The notes under the pieces were generated by a model, which saw nothing but the letters and a program-made list of their open reading frames with translations, did not search any database and was not told where the DNA came from. A DNA stretch of 64,000 bases, taken from contig JBEGVB010000017.1 of NCBI GenBank assembly GCA_041178545.1, positions 37,277 to 101,276 on the forward strand. The letters run 5' to 3'. This DNA is from JBEATZ01 sp041178545 (GTDB lineage Bacteria; Planctomycetota; UBA1135; UBA2386). Below, in pieces: positions 25,205 through 34,800 of this stretch; the stretch's first letter is position 1; each line of letters starts with the position of its first letter. Made by a program: the position numbers and the translations under genes.

Positions 25205-26947
25205 CTACCTGCCGGTCACCGCGGGCAACGCAGTCTTCTTGAGGAAGAGCAGGCCGAAGGCGGTGTCCACCCAACCGCCCCAGCTGCCGTCCGCGTTCTG
25301 GCTGGAGAGCAGTTGCATGGCACCCTCGAAGTACCAGTCGCGACCGCCGAGCAGCGCCACTTGGTTGAGCTCGCAGGCTCGCTCGAGCCCGTACAGGTAG
25401 TAGTGGAACCAGCCCCCCCATGCGTGCCGCGGGCCGGGATTGTGGCGCACCGTGAGGTTGCGCTCGAACCAGAGGAACGAGCCGCGCAGCGCGGTGTCGA
25501 TGTCCTTGAGGAGCTTGGGGTTGCCCCGCTTCTGCATGCGCATCGCGGATGCGCACACGGTGAGGCCACTGATGCCGGCCGTGGTCATCGAACCCGTGGG
25601 CGGGCCGCCCTGTTGGTACGACCAGCCGACGGGCTGCAGCTTGGCGCTGCCGCCAGCACGCGTGCGGCTCTTGCCCAGGTCGGACTGCAGCACGAGGTCG
25701 AGGGCTCCGGACGGACCGTCCACCGCCTTGACCTGGAGCCAGTGGTTGGCGGCAGCGGGCCACACCTGGGCAGGAACCTCGATGCCGCAGAGCAGTGCGC
25801 CGTACAGACCCAGCAACGCGTACTGGGTGTTGCTGTTGTCCCATGACTGCGACGGGCCGTAGTGCCAGCGTCGCAGGTACGCCTGGTCCACGGTCGTGTC
25901 GACGTTGTCGAGCAGCTCCTTGGTCCACTCCGCGACCAGGGTGGCGTCCTCGGCGGAGAGCACGCGCGGCAGCGGGGTCTTGATGCGGCCGGAGCGCAGG
26001 TCGGCCCACTCGCCAGGCGGCGTGTACAGGGCCTCGACCGCGAGGATCGCGACCGCAAGCGAGTAGGTGCCCTGGATGACGAGCTTGCGCAGCTGGCCGT
26101 AGCCCTTCTGCATGTGCTCGCTGCGCGGATCCTCTCCACCGCGCATGAGTGCGAGCAGGATGAGTGCGAGCTCGCCGGGCTGGGCGTCGTGGAACGGGTC
26201 GCCGCCCGGCTGGATGTTCATGCGCTGGTCGAGCTGCCGCCGCAGTGCCTCGACCGACTTGCGGATGCCGTCCGCGACGCGGGTGCGGAACTCGGGGTCC
26301 TCGGGTGCGAGCAGCCGGTCGAGGCGCCACGCGTCGCGCAGCTTCAGTTGCTGCCTGCGCTCGGGGTGCTCCCGGTCCCAGTCCTTGTGCTTGGGGTGCT
26401 CCAGCAACAACGTTGCCGACCCCTCGAACGAGCTCACGAGGCCACGGGCCCGGTCCACGGTGCGGGTGCCGCGGAAGGTCCCGGTCATCCGCGGGGCCTG
26501 GGGCGGCGGCACGTACCCGTCGCGACTCACCTTGGGGTCGACCGAGACCGTGGCCTCGAACGACTGGGTGCCGTCCTCCGCAAGCGCTGCCCACGTCACC
26601 TCGACACGCACGGGACGGAACCGGTCCCAGCCCTCGACGACGAGCTCGGACCTGCCGGCCTTGGTGCGCGAGAGGTCGAGGGCAACGGCAGCGAGGAACT
26701 GCCTGGGCTCGGCCACCACGACGTCGTGGCGCAGGCGCTTTGCGTCCAGCTCGCCGTGCAGGAGCACGGCCTCGGCAGGCCGCCCCGCCCAGGGCTCCGG
26801 GACCCAGGCATCCTTGGGCTCGTTTGCCGTCTCGACCGCGAGTTGGCGCTGGTAGACCGCGGCACCGCGCTCTGGCAGCTGCCACTGCAGGTCTTGGGCA
26901 ACCAGGGCACTGCCCAGCAGTATCGAGGCGAGGACCGTCCGTCGCAT
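25205..26947 (-). CDS. Exported alpha/alpha-barrel (squalene-cyclase-like) repeat protein
   Basis: A 580-residue protein with a signal peptide (MRRTVLASILLGSALVAQ). The first 200 residues are beta-rich with no recognised family. From about residue 260 it shows helical-repeat features of terpene-cyclase/prenyltransferase folds (GDPFHDAQPGELALILLALM, WDNSNTQYALLGLYGAL, GWSYQQGGPPTGSMTTAGI, WGGWFHYYLYGLERAC, NADGSWGGWVDTAFGLLFL). The catalytic DxDD motif of squalene-hopene cyclases is not seen, so this is likely a binding or structural module. It diverges from the kinase gene at 27029. Confidence 0.75.
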   Translation of the reverse strand: MRRTVLASILLGSALVAQDLQWQLPERGAAVYQRQLAVETANEPKDAWVPEPWAGRPAEAVLLHGELDAKRLRHDVVVAEPRQFLAAVALDLSRTKAGRSELVVEGWDRFRPVRVEVTWAALAEDGTQSFEATVSVDPKVSRDGYVPPPQAPRMTGTFRGTRTVDRARGLVSSFEGSATLLLEHPKHKDWDREHPERRQQLKLRDAWRLDRLLAPEDPEFRTRVADGIRKSVEALRRQLDQRMNIQPGGDPFHDAQPGELALILLALMRGGEDPRSEHMQKGYGQLRKLVIQGTYSLAVAILAVEALYTPPGEWADLRSGRIKTPLPRVLSAEDATLVAEWTKELLDNVDTTVDQAYLRRWHYGPSQSWDNSNTQYALLGLYGALLCGIEVPAQVWPAAANHWLQVKAVDGPSGALDLVLQSDLGKSRTRAGGSAKLQPVGWSYQQGGPPTGSMTTAGISGLTVCASAMRMQKRGNPKLLKDIDTALRGSFLWFERNLTVRHNPGPRHAWGGWFHYYLYGLERACELNQVALLGGRDWYFEGAMQLLSSQNADGSWGGWVDTAFGLLFLKKTALPAVTGR

Positions 26948-27028
26948 GGGCCGGAGGCTACCACAGGCACGCGGCCGCGGGCCAAGGCAGGCTTGGCGAT
27001 GCCGGGCCGCGAGGCCATCATCCGCCCC

Positions 27029-29536
27029 ATGGCCGAGCCAAGGCAACCGGCGGACCGGCGGGCTCTCGCCGACCTGCCGATGGAGCTGGAGGAACAGGTG
27101 CTCGCGGCACTCGAACGCGACGACGCCGGGCGGGACGCCGCCCTCGCCGCCCTGTGCGCCGCGCACCCCATGTACGCCAGCGTGCTCCGCAGCTGGGTCG
27201 CAGAGGCGCTCGGGGAGGCCATGGCCCCGGCCGGGCCCGCGAACGAGCCACAGCCGGAGCAGATCGGGCCCTACCGCGTCGTACGCCTGCTGGGCCGTGG
27301 CGGCTTCGGCGACGTGTGGCTCTGTGAACAGCGCGAGCCGGTGGTGCGCCAGCTCGCGGTCAAGGTGCTGCGCCGCGCCCAGTCCTCGCGCGAACTGATG
27401 CGCAGGTTCGCGGCCGAACGGGAGGCGCTCAACCGCATGGAGCACCCGGGCATCGCGCGCCTCATCGACGCAGGGTCCACGGCATCAGGCCAGCCGTGGT
27501 TCGCGATGGAGTTCGTGCGCGGCGTCGCACTGCCCGAGTTCTGCCGTTCGCAACGGCTGGGCGTGCGCCGACGTGTCGAGCTCTTCCTCGACGTCCTCGG
27601 TGCGGTCCAGCACGCGCACCAGAAGGCAGTACTGCACCGCGACCTTTCCTCCAACAACGTGCTGGTGGACGAGGTCGACGGCAAGGCGTGTCCCAAGATC
27701 ATCGACTTCGGGATCGCAAAGTCGCTCACGGAGCCGCTGCAGGGAGCCGGCATGACCTTCCACGGCACCCTGATGGGCACCCCGGAGTTCATGAGCCCGG
27801 AACAGGCGCAGGGCACCGACGTCGACACGCGCACGGACATTTTCGCGCTCGGCGTCCAGCTCTACGAGCTGCTCGCCGAACGGTTGCCCATCCCCTCCGT
27901 CGCGCTCCGCAGCGAGGGCCCGCTCGGCATCGCACGCATCCTCGCCACCCATCCCGTGGAACCGCCCAGCGCAGTCGCACCGGACGCGGTGCGGCGCACC
28001 CTGCGCGGAGACCTCGATGCCGTGGTGATGAAGGCCATCGCGCGCGACCGCGAGGAGCGCTACGGCACGGTTGCCGAGTTCGCCGCCGACCTACGGGCAT
28101 GGTTGCGACGCGAGCCGGTGCGGGCGGCAGATCCCACCCACCTCTACCGGTTGCGCAAGTTCGTCGCCCGCAACCTTGCTGCAGTGGTGGCCGGCACCGC
28201 CACGCTCGCCGCACTGGTCGGCGCGCTCCTGTTCAGCCTCGCAACACTGTCCGAGCTCGAGGAGAGCCGGGATGCCGAGGCCGCAGCGCGGCTCCAGGTC
28301 GAGGCCCGCGCCGATGCCGGATTCCTGCTGCTCGCGAACCAGGAACTGCTGCGGCAGGCGGAAGAGGAACTGCCGGCACTGTTCCCGCCCGAGCCAGCGA
28401 GGCTGCCGGCGATCCGCCAGTGGCTCACGCGCCACGGCCTCGTGCTGCAAGCAGCCGTCGAGGAGGTTCGCGCCAAGATCGGCAGGCTCGCTGGCGCCAC
28501 GGCGCCAGCCGACATGCACCTGCGCCGCAGTCTCGAGCGGCTGCTGCCCGAGCTCGAACGATTCTGCGGTGCCGACGGCAGCCTCCAGCTGGTGCAGGAC
28601 GCGGAGCGCCAGTGCCTGCATTGGGTGGAGGTGCAGCGCACCCACCGCACTGCGTGGGAGGACGCCGTACGTGCGATCAAGCAGAGCGACGGGCGGACGG
28701 CGAGCAACGCCTACCGCGGCCTGCAACTCGCGCCGCAGGCGGCCCTCGTGCCGCTCGGGATGGACCGCACGACCGGGCTGTGGGAGTTCCTCGACCTGAC
28801 GACGCAACGCACCTCGGCACCGCTGCCAGCCCGTGACCCGACAACCGGCAAGCTGCAGACGGACGCGGACTGCGGCATCGTTTTCGTGCTGCTGCCGGGC
28901 GGCGAGTTCCGCATGGGTGCACACCGTGGCGAGCCGGGACTCGAGCAGAACGACCCGCGTGCCGAGGACGACGAACTGCCGCCGCACCTCGTACGGATCG
29001 AACCGTTCCTGCTCTCCCGTGCCGAGGTCACCGAGGCACAGTGGCAGCGGTTGCTGCACGGTTCGTCTGCAGGAGCCATGGGAAGCACCCTGCCTGCGAC
29101 GGGCATGAGCTGGGACACGGCCACCGAGATGCTGCGGCGACGCGGGATGCAGCTGCCGACCGAGGCACAGTGGGAGTACGCGTGCCGGGCAGGAAGCAGG
29201 AAGCCGTGGCCGTTCGTCGAGCCGGAGGCACCGCGCCATGCATGGCTCGACGCCGCCCTGCACCCCACCGGCCAGCTGGCCGCCAACGCCTTCGGCCTGT
29301 TCGACCTGCACGGCAACGCCGCCGAGTGGTGCAGGGACACCAAGGTCGCCTACACGAGGCCCGCTCGCAACGGCGACGGCTTGCGCGAGGCCGGCGAGGG
29401 TGTGCGGACGGTGCGGGGCGGCAGCACCTTCGGGACGCTCGTGTCCGCACGCAGCTCGGCGCGTGCGGGGGTCCCGGCCAGCGCATCCGACCGGTCGATC
29501 GGGCTGCGGCCTGCGCGCGCACTGCGTCGGCAGTGA
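27029..29536 (+). CDS. Ser/Thr protein kinase fused to sulfatase-modifying-factor domain
   Basis: An 835-residue membrane protein. The kinase domain (about 80-360) has the glycine loop GRGGFGDV, Lys112 in AVKVL, HRD at 203-205 and DFG at 226-228, plus GTPEFMSPEQA. The catalytic loop reads HRDLSSNN, so the usual Lys of HRDLKxxN is replaced by Ser. A membrane helix (383-404) and coiled coil follow. The extracytoplasmic end (about 605-833) is an FGE-sulfatase-like fold: LLPGGEFRMGAHRGEPG, SRAEVTEAQWQRL, LPTEAQWEYACRAG, LFDLHGNAAEWC and VRGGSTFGT. A second in-frame start lies at 26999. Confidence 0.9.
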   Translation: MAEPRQPADRRALADLPMELEEQVLAALERDDAGRDAALAALCAAHPMYASVLRSWVAEALGEAMAPAGPANEPQPEQIGPYRVVRLLGRGGFGDVWLCEQREPVVRQLAVKVLRRAQSSRELMRRFAAEREALNRMEHPGIARLIDAGSTASGQPWFAMEFVRGVALPEFCRSQRLGVRRRVELFLDVLGAVQHAHQKAVLHRDLSSNNVLVDEVDGKACPKIIDFGIAKSLTEPLQGAGMTFHGTLMGTPEFMSPEQAQGTDVDTRTDIFALGVQLYELLAERLPIPSVALRSEGPLGIARILATHPVEPPSAVAPDAVRRTLRGDLDAVVMKAIARDREERYGTVAEFAADLRAWLRREPVRAADPTHLYRLRKFVARNLAAVVAGTATLAALVGALLFSLATLSELEESRDAEAAARLQVEARADAGFLLLANQELLRQAEEELPALFPPEPARLPAIRQWLTRHGLVLQAAVEEVRAKIGRLAGATAPADMHLRRSLERLLPELERFCGADGSLQLVQDAERQCLHWVEVQRTHRTAWEDAVRAIKQSDGRTASNAYRGLQLAPQAALVPLGMDRTTGLWEFLDLTTQRTSAPLPARDPTTGKLQTDADCGIVFVLLPGGEFRMGAHRGEPGLEQNDPRAEDDELPPHLVRIEPFLLSRAEVTEAQWQRLLHGSSAGAMGSTLPATGMSWDTATEMLRRRGMQLPTEAQWEYACRAGSRKPWPFVEPEAPRHAWLDAALHPTGQLAANAFGLFDLHGNAAEWCRDTKVAYTRPARNGDGLREAGEGVRTVRGGSTFGTLVSARSSARAGVPASASDRSIGLRPARALRRQ

Positions 29537-29554
29537 GCGCGCAGCAGGCCCGGG

Positions 29555-30604
29555 TCAGCTGTCGAGGCCCAGCACCTTGCGGATCGCCTGCTGGTCCACC
29601 TTGCCGCCGGCAAAGTCGTCGAACGCGCGGGCGGGCGGACGGATCATGTGGCCCTCGATGAAGGGAGCCCCCTCCTCGGCGCCCTGCTGGCTGTCCTTGA
29701 AGCAGCACTCCCACTCCAGCACGGCCCAGCCCTTGTAGCCGTACTTGGTGAGCAGCGAGAAGATCGAGCTGAAGTCGACCTGTCCGTCGCCGAGGCTGCG
29801 GAAGCGGCCTGCCCGTTCCTTCCAGGGCAGGTAGCCGCCATAGACACCCACGCGGCCGTTGGGCCGGAACTCGGCGTCCTTCACGTGGACGCACACGATT
29901 CGTTCGTGGTAGCGGTCGATGTAGTCGAGGTAGTCGAGCTGCTGCAGCACGAAGTGGCTCGGGTCGTACAGCAGGTTGGCGCGCTCGTGCTGGTCGACGT
30001 GGTCGAGGAAAGCCTCGTAGCTGGCGCCGTCGTGGATGTCCTCGCCCGGGTGCACCTCGTAGGCGCAGTCGACCCCCATCTCCTCGGCATAGTCGAGGAG
30101 GGGCCGCCAGCGGCGCGCGAGCTCCTTGAATCCCTCCTCCACCAGTCCAGCCGGACGCTGTGGCCACGGGTAGACCGTGTGCCACATGAGGGCTCCTGGG
30201 AAGGTGGGCATGGCACTGAGTCCGAGGTTGCGGCTGGCCTTGAGGCACAGCTTCACCTGCTCGCTGCCGTACTTGTGCATCTCGGCGGCGGTGCGCACGC
30301 CCTCGGGCGCGAACACCTTGAACATCTCCGTGTAGGCAGGGTGCACGGCCACCAGTTGGCCCTGCAGGTGCGTCGACAGCTCGGAGATCTCGATGCCGGC
30401 CCTGCGGGCGGTGCCCATCAGCTCGTCGCAGTAGGTCTTGCTCTCCGCGGCACGGTGCAGGTCGATGCAGCGCTTGTCCCACGAGGGGACCTGCACGCCC
30501 TTGTAGCCAAGGCTGCCGGCCCACTCACAGGCCGTGTCGAAGCGGTTGAGAGGCGCAGCGTCGCTCATGAACTGCGCCAGGAAGATGCCGGGTCCCTTCA
30601 TCAT
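29555..30604 (-). CDS. Sugar phosphate isomerase/epimerase (AP-endonuclease-2 fold)
   Basis: A 349-residue TIM-barrel protein of the xylose-isomerase-like family. It shows strand-end acidic and His residues expected of the divalent-metal site: YEVHPGEDIHDG, LLYDPSHFVLQQLDYLDYI, CVHVKDAEF and AVLEWECCF. Members isomerise or epimerise sugars or inositol derivatives. It lies 31 bases downstream of a Gfo/Idh/MocA oxidoreductase, a pairing common in carbohydrate breakdown, so the two probably act on one oxidised sugar or inositol-like substrate. Confidence 0.9.
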   Translation of the reverse strand: MMKGPGIFLAQFMSDAAPLNRFDTACEWAGSLGYKGVQVPSWDKRCIDLHRAAESKTYCDELMGTARRAGIEISELSTHLQGQLVAVHPAYTEMFKVFAPEGVRTAAEMHKYGSEQVKLCLKASRNLGLSAMPTFPGALMWHTVYPWPQRPAGLVEEGFKELARRWRPLLDYAEEMGVDCAYEVHPGEDIHDGASYEAFLDHVDQHERANLLYDPSHFVLQQLDYLDYIDRYHERIVCVHVKDAEFRPNGRVGVYGGYLPWKERAGRFRSLGDGQVDFSSIFSLLTKYGYKGWAVLEWECCFKDSQQGAEEGAPFIEGHMIRPPARAFDDFAGGKVDQQAIRKVLGLDS

Positions 30605-30635
30605 GGTCTTGTCCTCTTGGTTGTCCTGCCGGGGG

Positions 30636-31805
30636 TCAGGCCTTCACCTTCGCCCACTTGCCGTCCTTGGCCGACTGCAGCGCGGCATCGAGGACAGCCT
30701 GCACCTTGACACCGTCGGCGAAGTCGGGCGCAAACGCCTCCCCGCTGTGCAGGCAGTCGACGAAGTCCGCGAGGTGGTGCACGAAGGTGTGCTCGTAGCC
30801 GACAATGTGACCGTCCGGCCACCAGTGCGCCGCGTACGGGTGCACCGAGTCCATGCACATGATCGTGCGGAAGCCTTGCGCGTCGCGCGTGTCCTCGAAG
30901 CTGAAGAACTCCAGCTCGTTCATGCGCTCGAGGTTCCACACGATCGTGCCCTTGGTGCCGCTGACCTCCACCTTGTTGAAGTTCTTGCGGCCAGGAGCGA
31001 CACGCGTGGCCTCGTAGGTGCCGATGGCGCCGTTGGAGAACTTCGCCATGAAGCAGAATGCGTCGTCGACGTCGACCTTGCTGGTGGTCTTGCCGTCGCC
31101 GGTGGGCCGCTCCTTGGTGAAGGTCTGCTGCATGCCGCAGACCGCGGTGAACTCGAGCCCGGTCAGCGCACGGGTCAGGTCGACGAGGTGGGCGTTCAGG
31201 TCGCCGTGGGCACCCGAGCCGCAGGCCTTGCGGTTGGTGCGCCAGCTCGCGGGCACCGATGCGTCGGACAGCCAGTCCTGCAGGTAGACGGCGCGGACCT
31301 GACGCACCTCGCCGATGTCACCGCGGGCGATCATGCGCGCTGCGAGCCGGGTCGCAGGTGCACGGCGGTAGTTGTGCCACAGGCCCACCTTGACCTTGCG
31401 CTTCCGCGCCTCTGCTGCCATGGCCTTGGCCTCGGCCGTGGTCATCGCCAGCGGCTTCTCGCAGAGCACGTGCTTGCCTGCCTTGAGTGCAGCCATCGCG
31501 ATGGCGAAGTGGCTGTCGTTGGGCGTCGCAACGTCCACGACGTGGATGTCCGGGCGCGCGAGGACTGCTTTCAGGTCGGTGGAGGACTCCGCGAAGCCCA
31601 GCTTTGCTGCTGCCTCGGCGGCACGCTTCCCGTCGCGGCCGACGACCACGAGCGGGACGACGTCGACCGGCAGGTCGAAGAAGTGGTTGACCTGGCGGTA
31701 GGCGTTGCCGTGCGCACGGCCCATGAAGGCGTGGCCGACCATCGCGACGTTGAGCACGGGCTTGGCGCCGCCCGAGGACTTGTTGGGTTGCGAACTCAGC
31801 GACAT
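30636..31805 (-). CDS. Gfo/Idh/MocA family NAD(P)-dependent oxidoreductase
   Basis: A 389-residue dehydrogenase. The N-terminal Rossmann fold reads VAMVGHAFMGRAHGNAY, unusual in having GHAFMG for the commoner GxGxxG. The family motif VLCEKPLAMTTAEAKAM contains the conserved Lys of EKP, and GDLNAHLVDLTR holds the downstream acid/base region. The start MSLSSQPN gives the normal family length. Expected to oxidise a sugar or cyclitol hydroxyl together with the downstream isomerase. Confidence 0.9.
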   Translation of the reverse strand: MSLSSQPNKSSGGAKPVLNVAMVGHAFMGRAHGNAYRQVNHFFDLPVDVVPLVVVGRDGKRAAEAAAKLGFAESSTDLKAVLARPDIHVVDVATPNDSHFAIAMAALKAGKHVLCEKPLAMTTAEAKAMAAEARKRKVKVGLWHNYRRAPATRLAARMIARGDIGEVRQVRAVYLQDWLSDASVPASWRTNRKACGSGAHGDLNAHLVDLTRALTGLEFTAVCGMQQTFTKERPTGDGKTTSKVDVDDAFCFMAKFSNGAIGTYEATRVAPGRKNFNKVEVSGTKGTIVWNLERMNELEFFSFEDTRDAQGFRTIMCMDSVHPYAAHWWPDGHIVGYEHTFVHHLADFVDCLHSGEAFAPDFADGVKVQAVLDAALQSAKDGKWAKVKA

Positions 31806-31840
31806 GGGCCGCAGGATAGCTGCGCGCCCCTCGCGAAGCA

Positions 31841-34800
31841 TCAGCGCGAACCGCCGAAGAGCACGCGCACGTTGCGGTCCCCGCTCTGGGCCGTGCCCCA
31901 TGCGACCGGGAGGTCGAGGACGCCGTCGCCGTTGAAGTCGCCAAGGTCGAGCACGATCGAGCTGTCGCGGTCGCCGAGCCGGGTCGGCGAGACGAAGGAC
32001 GGCCCCGCAAGCTCGCCGGTGCCCGAGCTGAGGTAGAAGGCGACCGAACTGCTGCGGGCACCTTGGGTGAGGGACTCCACCGCGACGAGGGCATCGACGT
32101 TGCCGTCGCCGTTGATGTCGCCGAGCACGAGGTCGCGGATGGAACCCACGGCAGTGGGCAACGGCGAACCGAGGCTCTGCCGGAAGGACCCGACGTCGAC
32201 CTCCAGCGGGTCCGAGGCGCTCGACCCGTCGTTGCGGAAGAGGCGAAGCGTTGCGTCTCCCTGCGACGCGACCAGCAGGTCGACGGTGCCGTCGCCGTCG
32301 AAGTCGGCAGCTCCGAGGCGCGTGGGACCGGTGCCGGCCACCAACGCAGTGGGGCCCCCTGCAATGCTGCTGCGGACCAGCACGTCGAGCGCAGGCTGCG
32401 TCCCCGCCTGACGGCGGTGGAACCGCACGTGGTTGTCGTCACCGGTCTGGGTTGCCACGGGCACGGCCACCGCAACCTCGAGGGCCTGGCTGCCGGGTTG
32501 GGAGCGGAAGTCGCCCACCGCGAGGTCGGTTGCCCCACCGTGGGTGAGGCCGACGGCTGCAGGCGATGCAGGCAGGTGGAAGGGGAACTCGCCACTCGCG
32601 TAGCTGGCCTTGCCTCGCAGCAGCAGCAGCAGTGCGTCGCCCTCGCCGGGGTCCTGCAGGTCGAACGTCACCAGCACGACCAGGTCCCTGGTCCCGTCGC
32701 CGTCGAGGTCGGCATTGCGGATGCGGCTGGTTGCAGCAACCGGGGCACTGCGCAGCGGCTCGGGAGCGAACGCACGCAGGTCGGTGCTGGTGCGGAGCGA
32801 GTTGAGCGGCGCCTGCGTCCAGATCGACAGGGCACCGTCCGAACGCAGGAATGCGAGGGCGTCGACCCCTGCGTACTCCGGGGTGATCTGCACGGCAGCC
32901 AGGGTCGAGGGGATCAGCGAGGGGGCCGCCAGCACGGGCCCCGGTCCGAAGAAGCCGCCGGCACCGTCGTTGCGCAGCAGGCGGATCTCACCCGTGCCGC
33001 CGAGTGCGAGGTCTAGCGTGGCACCGCGTTGCCCCACGCGCGGCGAGGTGAAGCTGCCCCCGACGAGGCTGCGCACGGGGATCGGCACCTGGCCACCTGC
33101 GTCCGGGGCGAGGAGCTTGGGGCCCGGACCCACCAGCAGCGTCGAGAGACGGCGTTCGCGAAACCCGTCCAACGCACTGTCGTGCAGCACGAAGACTGCC
33201 CGTACCTCGTTGCGGCCGGCCACCGGGTCCGCTGGGAACGCGACACCCGACCAGAGCCCGCCGATCGACAGGAGTTGCTCGGAGCCGCTCTCGATGCCGT
33301 CGAAGATCGGCTGGAAGTTCTGGGCCACGAGGTTCCAGCCGAACAACCCGAGGGGCACGGCGGCCGTATCACCGCTCGTGGCGACTGCAAGCTCGACGAC
33401 GCCGTCCGCATCGAGGTCCGCTGCCAGGCTGTGACGGAACTGGAGCCCCTGCAGGTACAACACGTCGGGAGCCTCGGGCTGACGGTAGCCCCGGGCTCCG
33501 GTGGGGCGCAGCACCGCCAGGATGCTCGGGGTCGAGGAACTCGTCGGGACACCGCCCACCACCACGGCGAGGGAGCGCGGCAGCAGGTTGCCGCATGCGT
33601 GCACGCCGACACCCAGTGCTGCTGCGTCCGGCGTGAAGTCGGGGACGGCGAGGTCGAGTTGCGGCCCCGCGAGGAAGGTGCCGTTGCCGTTGCCGTAGGC
33701 GATGTCGAGGCGCGGCGAGGCACCGGCACGCAAAACAAGGATGTCGAGGAACTGGTCGCCGTCGAGGTCGGCAATCGAGGCATGGTCCACAGGGCCGGCC
33801 CGCACGGGAATGGTCCCGCCGTCGACGAAGGCGGGCGTGCCCGGAGCCGTCGGCCGTGCAAGCTGCACGCGGGGCAGCTGGGGCGCGGGCGACGTCGGCC
33901 CTGGCAAGAGCAACACGTCGAGGATGCCGTCGCGGTCCAGGTCCGCCGGCACCGACTGCACCGCACCGGCGAGGGACGCCGTGCGCAGCACGTTGCCGAG
34001 CGGAGCCAGCGGGGCCTGCTGGCCGAGCACCAGCTGGTCGGTTGCCGTGAGGGAGCCTTGGTTGGTGGCGCGCACGTCGGGCACCAGGTCGCCGTCGAAG
34101 TCGGCAGCACAGATCTGCACCGGTCCACGCTCGGCGGGGACCTGCGGGTCGCCGATGGCACGCGGCGGCCCGAAGCGGATGAACATGCCGTTCTCCTCCG
34201 CCGCGAGCAGCTGGAGCGAACCTGCGCCGCCTTCTTCCGCCAGCAATGCGAAGTCAGGCGCACCGCCCTGCGAGACCGCCTCGAGTCCGATCGTCGTGGC
34301 GGCGCGCACGTCGCGGTCCAGGACGGCACCGCGTGGACCGAACACCGGCTGCGGGTTGGCGAACAGGAACACGTCCGGCGCCGTGACCTCGACCTCCACC
34401 TGCCCGAGCAACACGCGCAGCACGATGTCCACCTGGCCCGACCTCCCGTCCGGCGAGAACGGCATCGTGAACACGAGCCGGTCGAGCCCGGACTCGGCGG
34501 GGCGGAGGTCGCGTGGGTCGAGCTGGACCTCGCGACCGCCCTTGCGCAGCAGCAGGGACACCCTCGTGAAGTCGGGGCGAGCAGGCTCGCTGCTCCCGTC
34601 GATCGGGACGAGTGCAGTGCCAATGAGCGTCACGAGGCTGCCGCCGGTGGTCGGACCGCGCGCAGGGAGCGCCACCGCCACGTCGGGCCGATAGTACGCG
34701 TCCTCCACCACCGTGGAGCGCCCCGCCACCGCGTCCTCGACGACGATGCGAGCGAGGCCGGGGAACTCGTTTGCCGGGGCCTCGCCCCCCACGACCTGCG

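Noticed and set aside
25205..26947. True squalene-hopene cyclase
   Set aside because: The fold-like repeats are present but the DxDD catalytic motif is not seen and the protein has a secretion signal with a beta-rich first third.
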